10,651 bases of DNA. It comes from an uncultured Plesiomonas sp. (lineage in GTDB: Bacteria > Pseudomonadota > Gammaproteobacteria > Enterobacterales > CAMTGL01). Below the pieces are notes generated by a model. It made no database searches, was not told the DNA's origin, and was given only the letters and a program-made list of their open reading frames with translations. Both the position numbers and the translations under genes were made by a program. Position 1 is the stretch's first letter. Every line of letters begins with the position of its first letter. The stretch covers positions 1 through 10,651 of the forward strand of contig CAMTGL010000051.1 of assembly GCA_947071955.1 (NCBI GenBank). Direction: 5' to 3'. Positions 1 through 6,997 of this stretch are shown here, piece after piece.

Positions 1-374
1 AGCAGTTTTTCTTGTGCGCTTGGCTCTACTACTGTGGGTTTATCTTCTTGTGCATCTTCTTTGCGTTTTAAACGGTTAAGGGCTTTTATTGCAATAAAAA
101 TAGCAAAGGCGACGATAGTAAAATCAAATAGTTGCTGTAAAAACATGCCGTAATTAAGCATCACGGCGGGCGCGCCATCAGCGGCTTCACGTAAAACAAG
201 GTGGAACTGTTTAAAGTCAATGCCACCGATGAGTAGTCCAAGTGGTGGCATGATAATATCAGCGACGAGGGATGAGACTATTTTACCAAATGCTGCACCG
301 ATGATGACACCGACGGCAAGGTCAACAACGTTGCCACGCATGGCAAATTCACGAAATTCTTTTAAAAAGCTCAT
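1..374 (-). CDS. mscL: Large-conductance mechanosensitive channel MscL (partial, C-terminus beyond window)
   Basis: MscL is the inner-membrane pore that opens under strong membrane tension and releases solutes during osmotic downshock. Translating leftward from ATG 374–372 gives 124 complete codons with no stop before the edge. The protein begins MSFLKEFREFAMRGNVVDLA, the amphipathic N-terminal helix and start of TM1. TM1 covers roughly residues 15–45 with the small-residue pore stretch GVIIGAAFGKIV, followed by a periplasmic loop. TM2 covers about 76–100 (FDFTIVAFAIFIAIKALN), and then comes the charged cytoplasmic tail. The family is usually about 136 residues, so only about a dozen are missing. 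A good ribosome site, AGGA, lies at 384–381, six nt before the ATG. The gene lies beyond the trkA terminator and so needs its own promoter in 375–465, which I could not assign with confidence. Confidence 0.97.
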   Translation of the reverse strand, partial: MSFLKEFREFAMRGNVVDLAVGVIIGAAFGKIVSSLVADIIMPPLGLLIGGIDFKQFHLVLREAADGAPAVMLNYGMFLQQLFDFTIVAFAIFIAIKALNRLKRKEDAQEDKPTVVEPSAQEKL

Positions 375-465
375 AGTATTTCCTATCAGGTAAAGTGAAT
401 ATGGATATTGATAGTATGTGATGCATTGTGTCTTTTTTGTAGTGTTGTTTGTTATTCTGGATAAT

Positions 466-493
466 AAAAAAGCAGAGATAGCTCTGCTTTTTT
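466..493 (-). terminator. Rho-independent terminator after trkA (symmetrical)
   Basis: The inverted repeat agcagag (471–477) / ctctgct (482–488) has a 4-nt loop. It is flanked by an A-run (466–471) and a T-run (488–493), so it reads as hairpin plus U-tract on both strands. It sits 22 nt past the trkA stop codon. It most likely ends leftward transcription from trkA and separates it from mscL. No rightward gene is known to use it here. Confidence 0.85.
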
Positions 494-515
494 AGTTTTT
501 AAGGTGGGTGGTCTG

Positions 516-1892
516 TTACAAAAAGAAGGGGCTTGGCTGAAACAGACGTTCAACATCAGGAATGTGTTTTTTGTCAGTCAGGAACATGATTACATGATCA
601 CCTTGCTCGATGGCTGTGTCATCGTGTGCGATAAAGACCTCTTCACCACGCACGATTGCACCAATTGTGGTTCCTGGTGGTAGCCGTATTTCAGCTACAG
701 TACGGCCGACAACTTTGGAGGTGGTTTCATCACCATGTGCAATGGCTTCAATGGCTTCTGCAGCCCCGCGGCGCAAGGAAGAGACGCTGACAATATCAGC
801 TTTTCTTACGTGGGTAAGTAGGGCTGAAATAGTAGCTTGTTGCGGTGATATGGCAATATCAATGACGCCACCTTGTACCAAATCAACGTAAGCAGTACGT
901 TGGATAAGTACCATGGCTTTTTTTGCGCCTAATCTTTTTGCCAGCATGGCTGACATGATATTGGCTTCATCATCATTGGTTATGGCAATAAAGACATCAA
1001 TTTGTTCGATGTGCTCTTCGGATAAAAGCTCTTGATCAGAGGCATCACCACAAAAAACGATGGTATCGTGTAGCATTTCGGCTAATTCTGCCGCTCGCTC
1101 AGGGTTTCGTTCGATCAATTTGATGCTGTAGGCTTGTTCAAGGCTTTTTGCTAACCCTGCGCCTATGTTACCACCACCGACAATCATCAGACGTTTATAC
1201 GGTTTTTCTAACCGTTGTAATTCACTCATCACGGCGCGGATATGGTGTGTGGCGGCAACAAAGAAAACTTCGTCATCGGCTTCTATGATGGTGGTGCCTT
1301 GAGGACGAATCGGGTGATCTTGACGGAAAATAGCGGCTACTCGGGTATCAATGTGTGGCATATGCTCACGCAGGGCAGAGAGTGCATTGCCGACAAGTGG
1401 CCCGCCATAATAGGCTTTAACAGCAACTAAGCTGACTTTATCTTCTGCAAAATTAACAACTTGCAGTGCGCCTGGGTATTCAATCAGTTTACGAATATAG
1501 TCGGTAACTAGTTGTTCTGGCGAGATTAAATAATCAATGGGGACGGCTTCATTATTAAATAAGCGGCCTTGCTCTTTGATATATTCGGGCGCTCGGATCC
1601 GCGCAATACGGTTTGGAGTATTGAAGAGAGAGTAGGCGACTTGGCAGGCAATCATGTTGGTTTCGTCAGAGTTAGTGACTGCAACTAGCATGTCTGTGTC
1701 TTGTGCGCCCGCTTCACGCAATACACGCGGGTGCGCGCCGTGGCCGAGTACGACTCGTAGATCGAATTTATCCTGCAGTTGACGTAAACGTTCAGGATCT
1801 TTATCGACAATGGTGATGTCGTTATTTTCACCGACTAAGTTCTCAGCTAGAGTTCCGCCGACTTGACCTGCACCGAGGATAATGATTTTCAT
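516..1892 (-). CDS. trkA: Trk potassium uptake system peripheral NAD-binding protein TrkA
   Basis: TrkA is the cytoplasmic regulatory subunit that binds nucleotide and gates the TrkH/TrkG potassium transporter at the inner membrane. The protein has 458 residues, the usual length. It is a tandem duplication of RCK units. The first Rossmann fold has GAGQVG at 7–12 and acidic Asp30 (TIVDKD) after strand 2. The second has GGGNIG at 239–244 followed by KLIERN. Each is followed by a TrkA-C domain (about 145–220 and 370–455). Start ATG 1892–1890 has GGAAA about 8–12 nt upstream. It follows rsmB by only 24 nt, so the two are probably cotranscribed, as in E. coli. No TrkH/TrkG gene is in the window, which is normal for this locus. 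All key residues look intact. Confidence 0.97.
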   Translation of the reverse strand: MKIIILGAGQVGGTLAENLVGENNDITIVDKDPERLRQLQDKFDLRVVLGHGAHPRVLREAGAQDTDMLVAVTNSDETNMIACQVAYSLFNTPNRIARIRAPEYIKEQGRLFNNEAVPIDYLISPEQLVTDYIRKLIEYPGALQVVNFAEDKVSLVAVKAYYGGPLVGNALSALREHMPHIDTRVAAIFRQDHPIRPQGTTIIEADDEVFFVAATHHIRAVMSELQRLEKPYKRLMIVGGGNIGAGLAKSLEQAYSIKLIERNPERAAELAEMLHDTIVFCGDASDQELLSEEHIEQIDVFIAITNDDEANIMSAMLAKRLGAKKAMVLIQRTAYVDLVQGGVIDIAISPQQATISALLTHVRKADIVSVSSLRRGAAEAIEAIAHGDETTSKVVGRTVAEIRLPPGTTIGAIVRGEEVFIAHDDTAIEQGDHVIMFLTDKKHIPDVERLFQPSPFFL

Positions 1893-1916
1893 GAAGTTTT
1901 TTCCATGTCTTTGCGG

Positions 1917-3206
1917 TTAGATACTTTTCTTCAGTTTGGCATAGAAGAAGCCATCACCACTGAGCGTGTCGGGAAGAAGTTGCCAGTATGGGGCAGTTTC
2001 GGTATCCAGATCTATGCGCTGAGCATCAGGTGTACGTTGAAGAAAATCATCAATTTGCAGTGCATTTTCTTCCGGCAATATTGAGCAGGTTGCGTAAATC
2101 AGAGTACCGCCAGGTTTGAGTTGTTGCCAGTTAGCATCAAGAATTTCACGCTGTAGTGCGGTCAAGGTTGCAATATCATCATCACGGCGCAGCCATTTGA
2201 TATCGGGATGACGGCGGATTACACCGGTTGCTGAGCAAGGAGCATCAAGCAAGATCCGGTCAAACTGTTCACCTTGCCACCAAGCTTGCGGCGTTCTGCC
2301 ATCTCCACAAATTAAAGTTGCTTGTTGCTGAAGGCGATTCAGGTTCTCTTGTACCCGATTGAGGCGATTTTGTTCAACATCAACTGCAACCACTCGTGCT
2401 TGTGGTGCCGCTTCCAGTATGTGGGTAGTTTTTCCGCCCGGTGCAGCGCAAACATCAAGGATCAGTTCATGATTTTGCGGTGCAAGCAGATCTACGGCGT
2501 GTTGAGCAGAAACATCTTGTACGGTGATCCAGCCAAGATCAAAACCGGGCAGGGCAGTGACAGCACGCGGCGTGGTTAGGCAAATTGCATCGCCTTGCAG
2601 CGGATGTGCAGTTGCTTCTATCTCTTGTTGTTGTAACAGAGCAAGGTATTGATCTCGGGTATTGTGCTGACGGTTTACACGCAGCCACATTGGGGGCTTT
2701 TGATTGTTGTTGTGTAAAATATTGGCCCATTGTTCTGGATATGCTGCCCGTAAACGTTTTACAAACCACTGTGGATGCAGGCAATTATCAGCGGTTTTTT
2801 GATCGCTGATACATAAAATATCATCGCTTTCACGCTGAAAACGTCGTAGTACGCCATTGACTAATCCGCGTAATGCCGGTCGTTTTAGGTTAACAACCGC
2901 ATTTACACATTCGCCAACGGCTGCATGAGGGGGAATTCGGGTATAAATTTGTTGATATAGCCCGACTAACAAGAGGTGGTGAACAACGCGTTGTTTTCCG
3001 GTGAGAGGTTTATCCATGAGCTGTTTTAAACAGCTCTCTAGTCGGGGTAAGACGCGTAGTGTACCAAAGCAGAGTTCTTGTAATAAAGCATGGTCACGTT
3101 CAGCAATTTGTTGCTGTGCTTTTGGTAACACGCTGCTAAGAGAAAGCCCGCGATCAAGTACTTGGTGGATCACTTCGGCCGCTGCCGCACGTAAATTTGT
3201 TTTCAT
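1917..3206 (-). CDS. rsmB: 16S rRNA (cytosine-967-C5)-methyltransferase RsmB (Fmu/Sun)
   Basis: RsmB uses S-adenosylmethionine to methylate C967 of 16S rRNA before 30S assembly. The protein has 429 residues, matching E. coli. An N-terminal NusB-like RNA-binding domain (about 5–140) is followed by the methyltransferase fold. SAM motif I is DVCAAPGGKT at 251–260. DAPCS carries Cys324, the residue that releases product in this family. YATCS carries Cys374, the catalytic nucleophile. Both cysteines are present, so an active enzyme is expected. The ATG at 3206–3204 has only a weak upstream GGGT; the upstream ATG at about 3224 is out of frame. The gene lies 62 nt beyond fmt with a terminator-like hairpin between them, so its expression may depend on readthrough or on a promoter further upstream. 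Confidence 0.96.
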   Translation of the reverse strand: MKTNLRAAAAEVIHQVLDRGLSLSSVLPKAQQQIAERDHALLQELCFGTLRVLPRLESCLKQLMDKPLTGKQRVVHHLLLVGLYQQIYTRIPPHAAVGECVNAVVNLKRPALRGLVNGVLRRFQRESDDILCISDQKTADNCLHPQWFVKRLRAAYPEQWANILHNNNQKPPMWLRVNRQHNTRDQYLALLQQQEIEATAHPLQGDAICLTTPRAVTALPGFDLGWITVQDVSAQHAVDLLAPQNHELILDVCAAPGGKTTHILEAAPQARVVAVDVEQNRLNRVQENLNRLQQQATLICGDGRTPQAWWQGEQFDRILLDAPCSATGVIRRHPDIKWLRRDDDIATLTALQREILDANWQQLKPGGTLIYATCSILPEENALQIDDFLQRTPDAQRIDLDTETAPYWQLLPDTLSGDGFFYAKLKKSI

Positions 3207-3237
3207 AGCAACCCAGTAGAGTCATTAAACGGTGATC

Positions 3238-3260
3238 AAAAAAAGCCGGCAATGCCGGCT
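3238..3260 (-). terminator. Strong terminator-like hairpin between fmt and rsmB
   Basis: On the minus strand, AGCCGGC and GCCGGCT form a perfect 7-bp GC-rich stem (3260–3254 with 3250–3244) around a 3-nt loop. It is followed directly by a run of seven T residues (3244–3238). It lies 8 nt past the fmt stop codon. This is the textbook shape of an intrinsic terminator, or of an attenuator if rsmB and trkA are served by partial readthrough. Confidence 0.85.
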
Positions 3261-3268
3261 ATCGATAA

Positions 3269-4216
3269 TTAGGCGAGGATATTTCCGGGGGTAAACCACT
3301 CACGGCGTGAGTTCAGGAGATCCTGAATAGCCATAGGTTTTTTCCCTGGTGGTTGCAGTGTGATCAGGTTCAGTATGCCGGAGCCGGTAGCCACATAAAT
3401 ACCGTGCTTATCGGCCTGTAATAGGGTTCCGGGTTGCGTATTGTGGGAAGTATTGATGGCTTCCACGCTCCAGACTTTGATATTTTGATCGGCAACAGAA
3501 AAATAGCTCATAGGCCATGGATTAAACGCTCTGACGCAGCGTGCTAGAAACTCTGCAGGTTGTTGCCAATCAAGTTTGGCTTCTTCCTTAGAGAGTTTTT
3601 CTGCATAGGTCACATCAGCCTCATTTTGTACTTGAGGATGTGCTGTTCCGTCAGCAAGTTGCGTCAGTGTATCGAGTAAAGCTGCTGGCCCCATGCCAGC
3701 TAATTTCTGGTAGAGCGAGGCACTGGTTTCAGTCGGTTCTATCGCACAAGAAACTTTGTGCAGCATATCACCGGTATCAAGGCCGATATCCATTTGCATA
3801 ATGGTGATCCCCGTATGGGTATCACCGGCCCAGATAGCGCGTTGGATTGGTGCAGCACCACGCCAGCGTGGAAGCAGAGAACCATGTACGTTGATACAGC
3901 CTAAGCGCGGCATATTGAGCACTGCTTGCGGTAAAATTAAGCCATAGGCAACGACCACTAAAATATCGGCATTTAAGGCAGCCAATGGTGTTTGGTGTTC
4001 TTCTTTACGCAATGTAGGCGGTTGAAATACTGGGATAGCATGTTGCTGAGCCAGCACTTTTACTGGGCTTGCGGTGAGTTTTTTCCCGCGCCCAGCAGGG
4101 CGATCCGGTTGAGTATACACGCCGACAATCTGATGCTGTGAGGCGAGTAAAGCCTCAAGATGGCGCGCAGCAAAGTCAGGTGTACCGGCAAAAACGATCC
4201 GTAGTGATTGGCTCAA
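3269..4216 (-). CDS. fmt: Methionyl-tRNA formyltransferase Fmt
   Basis: Fmt transfers a formyl group from 10-formyltetrahydrofolate to Met-tRNA(fMet), making the bacterial initiator tRNA. The protein has 315 residues, the same as E. coli. The N-terminal Rossmann domain (about 1–190) starts LRIVFAGTPDFAARHL and contains the formyl-transfer site. INVHGSLLPRWRGAAP supplies Asn109 and His111, and QMDIGLDTGD supplies Asp147. The spacing agrees with the catalytic Asn–His–Asp triad of the family. The C-terminal OB-like tRNA-binding domain (about 210–310) ends with LLNSRREW. The start codon is TTG (4216–4214). The def stop codon lies in the same frame only four codons upstream, and no ATG or GTG lies between them, so the alternative would be a truncated protein. 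It follows def by 12 nt, the conserved def–fmt pair. Confidence 0.97.
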   Translation of the reverse strand: MSQSLRIVFAGTPDFAARHLEALLASQHQIVGVYTQPDRPAGRGKKLTASPVKVLAQQHAIPVFQPPTLRKEEHQTPLAALNADILVVVAYGLILPQAVLNMPRLGCINVHGSLLPRWRGAAPIQRAIWAGDTHTGITIMQMDIGLDTGDMLHKVSCAIEPTETSASLYQKLAGMGPAALLDTLTQLADGTAHPQVQNEADVTYAEKLSKEEAKLDWQQPAEFLARCVRAFNPWPMSYFSVADQNIKVWSVEAINTSHNTQPGTLLQADKHGIYVATGSGILNLITLQPPGKKPMAIQDLLNSRREWFTPGNILA

Positions 4217-4223
4217 AACGTAG

Positions 4224-4227
4224 CTCC
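4224..4227 (-). promoter_or_regulatory. Ribosome binding site fixing the TTG start of fmt
   Basis: GGAG on the minus strand (within CGGAG, 4228–4224) lies 7 nt before the TTG at 4216, immediately after the def stop codon. It supports TTG as the true start and points to translational coupling of def and fmt. Confidence 0.75.
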
Positions 4228-4228
4228 G

Positions 4229-4741
4229 TTAAGACTGTCGACGAGATTGTTTATCCATCTTCTCGATTTTCTGACGGATACGTTGACGTTTCAGTGGGGA
4301 TAAATAGTCAACAAACAGAGTGCCTTCGAGGTGATCCATTTCATGCTGGATACAGATTGCGAGCAGATCATCCGCTTCGAGTTCGAAAGGCTGACCTTCG
4401 TAATTTAATGCCCGAATTTTCACGTTTTCGGCGCGTGCAACAAGTGCGCGTGAGCCGGGAACGGAAAGGCAGCCCTCTTCGATACCGGTATCGCCGGATT
4501 TTTCGATTAATTCAGGGTTGATCAGAACAAGGCGTTCATTACGATCTTCTGAAAGATCAATCACGACAATACGTTGATGAATATTGACCTGCGTAGCAGC
4601 AAGCCCGATACCCTCTTCTTCGTACATGGTATCGAACATATCATCAACAATACGTTGAATTTCGGGGGTCACGTCAACGACAGGCGCTGCTTTAGTGCGC
4701 AGACGTTCGTCGGGAAAATGTAATACTTGCAATATCGCCAT
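4229..4741 (-). CDS. def: Peptide deformylase Def
   Basis: Peptide deformylase removes the N-formyl group from nascent proteins at the ribosome exit, using a bound metal (Fe2+ in most bacteria). The protein has 170 residues, typical of type 1B enzymes. All three family motifs are intact: GIGLAATQ at 44–51, EGCLS at 89–93 with metal ligand Cys91, and QHEMDH at 132–137 with ligands His133 and His137 and catalytic Glu134. A basic C-terminal helix (KRQRIRQKIEKMDKQSRRQ) matches the ribosome-binding tail of E. coli Def. Start ATG 4741–4739 has only a weak Shine–Dalgarno, because AAGG lies too far upstream. It is the first gene of the leftward cluster, divergent from the LysM gene, and its substrate is created by the product of fmt downstream. 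Confidence 0.97.
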   Translation of the reverse strand: MAILQVLHFPDERLRTKAAPVVDVTPEIQRIVDDMFDTMYEEEGIGLAATQVNIHQRIVVIDLSEDRNERLVLINPELIEKSGDTGIEEGCLSVPGSRALVARAENVKIRALNYEGQPFELEADDLLAICIQHEMDHLEGTLFVDYLSPLKRQRIRQKIEKMDKQSRRQS

Positions 4742-4761
4742 AAGAGTCTTGGAACTGCACC

Positions 4762-4841
4762 TTGATTTTTAAACCGATAATCAGTCTCATTCTAGACATT
4801 TTAACCCTTGATTGACAGCATTTGGTGGTTAACCATTTTAT
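4762..4841 (+). promoter_or_regulatory. Candidate promoters for the lysM–dprA cluster
   Basis: Two weak possibilities lie in the divergent region. One is TTGATT (4762–4767) with TCTCAT (4785–4790) at 17 nt spacing. The other is a perfect −35 TTGACA (4812–4817) with TTTTAT (4836–4841) at 18 nt. The second would start transcription almost at the ribosome site, so the first gives a more usual leader. Both overlap or abut the leftward def promoter candidate, so the two directions could compete for RNA polymerase. Confidence 0.3.
4789..4818 (-). promoter_or_regulatory. Candidate sigma-70 promoter for def–fmt
   Basis: On the minus strand, CTGTCA (4818–4813) and TAGAAT (4794–4789) are separated by 18 nt. 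They match the −35 and −10 consensus at 4/6 and 5/6 positions. The predicted start near 4782 leaves a leader of about 40 nt before the def ATG. Position and fit are reasonable, but this is prediction only. Confidence 0.4.
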
Positions 4842-4843
4842 GG

Positions 4844-4848
4844 AAGGA
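4844..4848 (+). promoter_or_regulatory. Ribosome binding site supporting the GTG start of the LysM gene
   Basis: AAGGA lies 9 nt before GTG 4858 and 4 nt before an out-of-frame ATG at 4853. No comparable site precedes the in-frame upstream ATG (4840) or TTG (4822), which favours GTG as the true start. Confidence 0.6.
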
Positions 4849-4857
4849 TTAAATGCC

Positions 4858-5907
4858 GTGAAGTTTCGCTGGCTATATCTATTTTTGTTGTTGCCGTGGC
4901 TGAGTATAAGTGCTCCTCAGCTAAAAGATCATTATCCTTCTGAATATATTGTCAAGCGGGGGGATACGCTATGGGATATCGCAGGGCGGTTTTTAACTCA
5001 GCCGTGGCGCTGGCCTGAAATTTGGCAGACGAATCAGCAAATTGCTGATCCACATTGGATCTATCCGGGTGATCGACTGTTTTTACGTTGGATAAATGGT
5101 AAACCGGTGCTGACTAAAGATCCTCGTGTGCAAAATGCGTATTCAGGCTTAACGCCGGTGCCAGTGCTCGATGTAGGCCGCTTACTAACGTATGTGAATC
5201 AGCAGCAAATTATTGACCAAAAAGCGTTGTCAGATCTTCCGCGAGTCATTGGTAATAATGATGGTCAACGCCGTATTACCGGAGGACGACCACTGTATGT
5301 TGATGGTCTGTTGGTTGCTGGGCAGCGTTACGCGGTATTCCGTGCTCAGTTACCGGTAAAAAATAAGGATAACAAACTGCTCGGGGTCAGAATGTCGAGA
5401 GTCGCCACTATTGAAGCGGTTGATAGTGGTGTTGTCAGTGGCGCGCTCGTGGTAGGTGATCCACTGCTTGAGATCATTGCCGGAGATGTTGTGTTGCCAG
5501 AAGCTGACGCCGAAGCCTATTCAACAAATATGGCTTTGCGAGCAGCAACGTTGACACAAGCGAGTGTGTTGGAGAACTCAAATCAAAGTGAGTGGATGAT
5601 GCCGCGTGATATCGTCGTGCTAGATTCGGGTACTGAGCAAGGTGTGAAGGAAGGGGATGTATTTTTAATCCGGCACCCCGGTCTGGCAACGGTCTCAACC
5701 CGTGAAGGGCGTAAACTTGCACAAGATGCAAGTGTTGGTCAGCGCTGGGCTGATCGTAAAGATGAGCGTTTACCGGGGGAGTTTGTCGGGCAACTGGTGG
5801 TGTTTCAAGTCACCGGTAAGCTTAGCCTTGGTCTGATTATGTCATTACAAGAACCAACACGGGTTGGTGCTGAGCTTGTTAGCCCTCGCTATGCCGAATC
5901 ATCTTGA
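4858..5907 (+). CDS. Exported LysM peptidoglycan-binding domain protein
   Basis: This is a 349-residue protein of unproved function that probably binds cell-wall glycan in the periplasm. From GTG 4858 the N-terminus is a clean signal peptide: basic KFR, then a hydrophobic core to about residue 15, then SISA with likely cleavage near residue 18 or 19. A single LysM domain follows (about 29–76), with the classic YIVKRGDTLWDIAGRF opening and a closing IYPGDRL. The insert PWRWPEIW is typical of the proteobacterial LysM subgroup. The remaining ~270 residues carry no enzyme motif I know; a stretch near 255–275 (GTEQGVKEGDVFLIRHPG) looks like a small beta-barrel segment. In-frame starts at 4822 and 4840 would put polar residues before the signal peptide and are less likely. 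The gene overlaps dprA by 17 nt, so the two are probably coupled. E. coli lacks it at this locus. Confidence 0.85.
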   Translation: MKFRWLYLFLLLPWLSISAPQLKDHYPSEYIVKRGDTLWDIAGRFLTQPWRWPEIWQTNQQIADPHWIYPGDRLFLRWINGKPVLTKDPRVQNAYSGLTPVPVLDVGRLLTYVNQQQIIDQKALSDLPRVIGNNDGQRRITGGRPLYVDGLLVAGQRYAVFRAQLPVKNKDNKLLGVRMSRVATIEAVDSGVVSGALVVGDPLLEIIAGDVVLPEADAEAYSTNMALRAATLTQASVLENSNQSEWMMPRDIVVLDSGTEQGVKEGDVFLIRHPGLATVSTREGRKLAQDASVGQRWADRKDERLPGEFVGQLVVFQVTGKLSLGLIMSLQEPTRVGAELVSPRYAESS

Positions 5908-6997
5908 TACTTGGCTGCGTCTATACAGCGTACCGGGCATGGGTCCGGTACGTATTCAGCAGCTCCTTTCGCGGTATTCCATTGATGATCTTCCCTTATT
6001 TGATCAGCTTGCATGGCAAAACATAGGATGGAGCGATAGCCAAATTCAGTACTGGTTTAAGCAATCTTTAGCGATTGCTGAACGTTGTAAATACTGGGCG
6101 GATGCTCCTGACTGCCATATTGTTACATTTGACTCACTGTTTTATCCTTCATTATTAAAAGAAATTTCAGCACCACCACCTCTATTGTTTGTGCAGGGTT
6201 CTCCACATGTATTAATGCGTCCGCAATTGGCAATGGTAGGAAGCCGCCATTGCACCGCTTACGGTCAACAGTGGGCTAGCTATTTTGCCAGCGAGTTTGC
6301 TCGGGCCGGTATTGTGGTGACCAGTGGATTAGCATTGGGTATTGATGCGTTTTGCCATAAAGCGGTGTTGGAGGCAAAGGGCGCTACCGTTGCGGTGCTT
6401 GGGTCTGGTTTACAGAAGCTCTATCCTGCACAGCATGCTTCTCTTGCGGATCGCATTTGCGCACAAGGTGGCGCGGTAGTTTCTGAGTTTTTCCCCCAGC
6501 AGGCCGCAAGGCCGGAATATTTTCCACGGCGTAATCGTATTATCAGTGGTTTATCAGTCGGGTTATTGGTGGTTGAGGCAACAGAGTCGAGTGGTTCGCT
6601 GATTTCAGCACGTTACGCATTAGAACAGGGGCGTGAGGTTTTTGCACTGCCAGGGGCTGTGGGGCAGGGTGCGAGTAAAGGGTGTCACCAACTCATCAAG
6701 CAAGGCGCTTGGTTGGTGGAAACACCCAGTGATGTTTTAGAGCAACTGAGTAACCTAATTTGTTGGGTAAATGAACAGCAACAAGAATTAAATGATGATC
6801 CCGTGGTTGAGCAATTGCCATTTGCTGAGGTGTTAGCTACCGTAACAGAAGAAGTTACACCTGTAGATGTTGTCGCTGAACGTACCGGTCAGTCTGTTTC
6901 TGATGTTTTGGTAAAATTACTGGAGCTTGAGTTAACGGGCTGGATCACAGCAGTACCTGGCGGCTATGTCCGAATTAGGAGGACAGGCCATGTTTGA
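5891..6997 (+). CDS. dprA: DNA-processing protein DprA (Smf)
   Basis: DprA binds incoming single-stranded DNA in the cytoplasm and loads RecA during natural transformation; many non-competent bacteria also keep it. From ATG 5891 it has 368 residues, close to E. coli Smf (374). The N-terminal region (about 5–60) has a helix-hairpin-helix/SAM-like segment (LRLYSVPGMGP). The central Rossmann-like fold (about 113–282) shows MVGSRHCTAYG at 115–125, VVTSGLALGIDAFCHKA, FPRRNRIISGLS at 211–222 and SGSLISARYALEQGREVFALPG. A C-terminal winged-helix (DML1-like) domain ends with LTGWITAVPGGYVRI. An upstream in-frame GTG (5864) adds nine residues inside the LysM gene with no conserved match. The gene overlaps lysM by 17 nt and smg by 8 nt. 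No competence genes are visible, so its role here cannot be judged from the window. Confidence 0.95.
   Translation: MPNHLDTWLRLYSVPGMGPVRIQQLLSRYSIDDLPLFDQLAWQNIGWSDSQIQYWFKQSLAIAERCKYWADAPDCHIVTFDSLFYPSLLKEISAPPPLLFVQGSPHVLMRPQLAMVGSRHCTAYGQQWASYFASEFARAGIVVTSGLALGIDAFCHKAVLEAKGATVAVLGSGLQKLYPAQHASLADRICAQGGAVVSEFFPQQAARPEYFPRRNRIISGLSVGLLVVEATESSGSLISARYALEQGREVFALPGAVGQGASKGCHQLIKQGAWLVETPSDVLEQLSNLICWVNEQQQELNDDPVVEQLPFAEVLATVTEEVTPVDVVAERTGQSVSDVLVKLLELELTGWITAVPGGYVRIRRTGHV
6977..6983 (+). promoter_or_regulatory. Near-consensus ribosome binding site of smg
   Basis: AGGAGGA within the end of dprA lies 6 nt before ATG 6990. It decides the smg start against an in-frame ATG at 6966, which has no such site. 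Confidence 0.8.

Noticed and set aside
610..891. Open frame of 93 codons opposite trkA, and similar short frames opposite rsmB (2322–2579, 2585–2809, 3001–3219), the LysM gene (5474–5731) and yrdA (10001–10222)
   Set aside because: All are shadows of intact, well-conserved genes, without start signals or recognisable protein features.
4138..4521. A 127-codon open frame on the + strand, opposite def and the start of fmt
   Set aside because: It is antisense to two fully conserved enzymes, has no ribosome site and a composition explained by the opposite strand; the encoded sequence resembles nothing I know.
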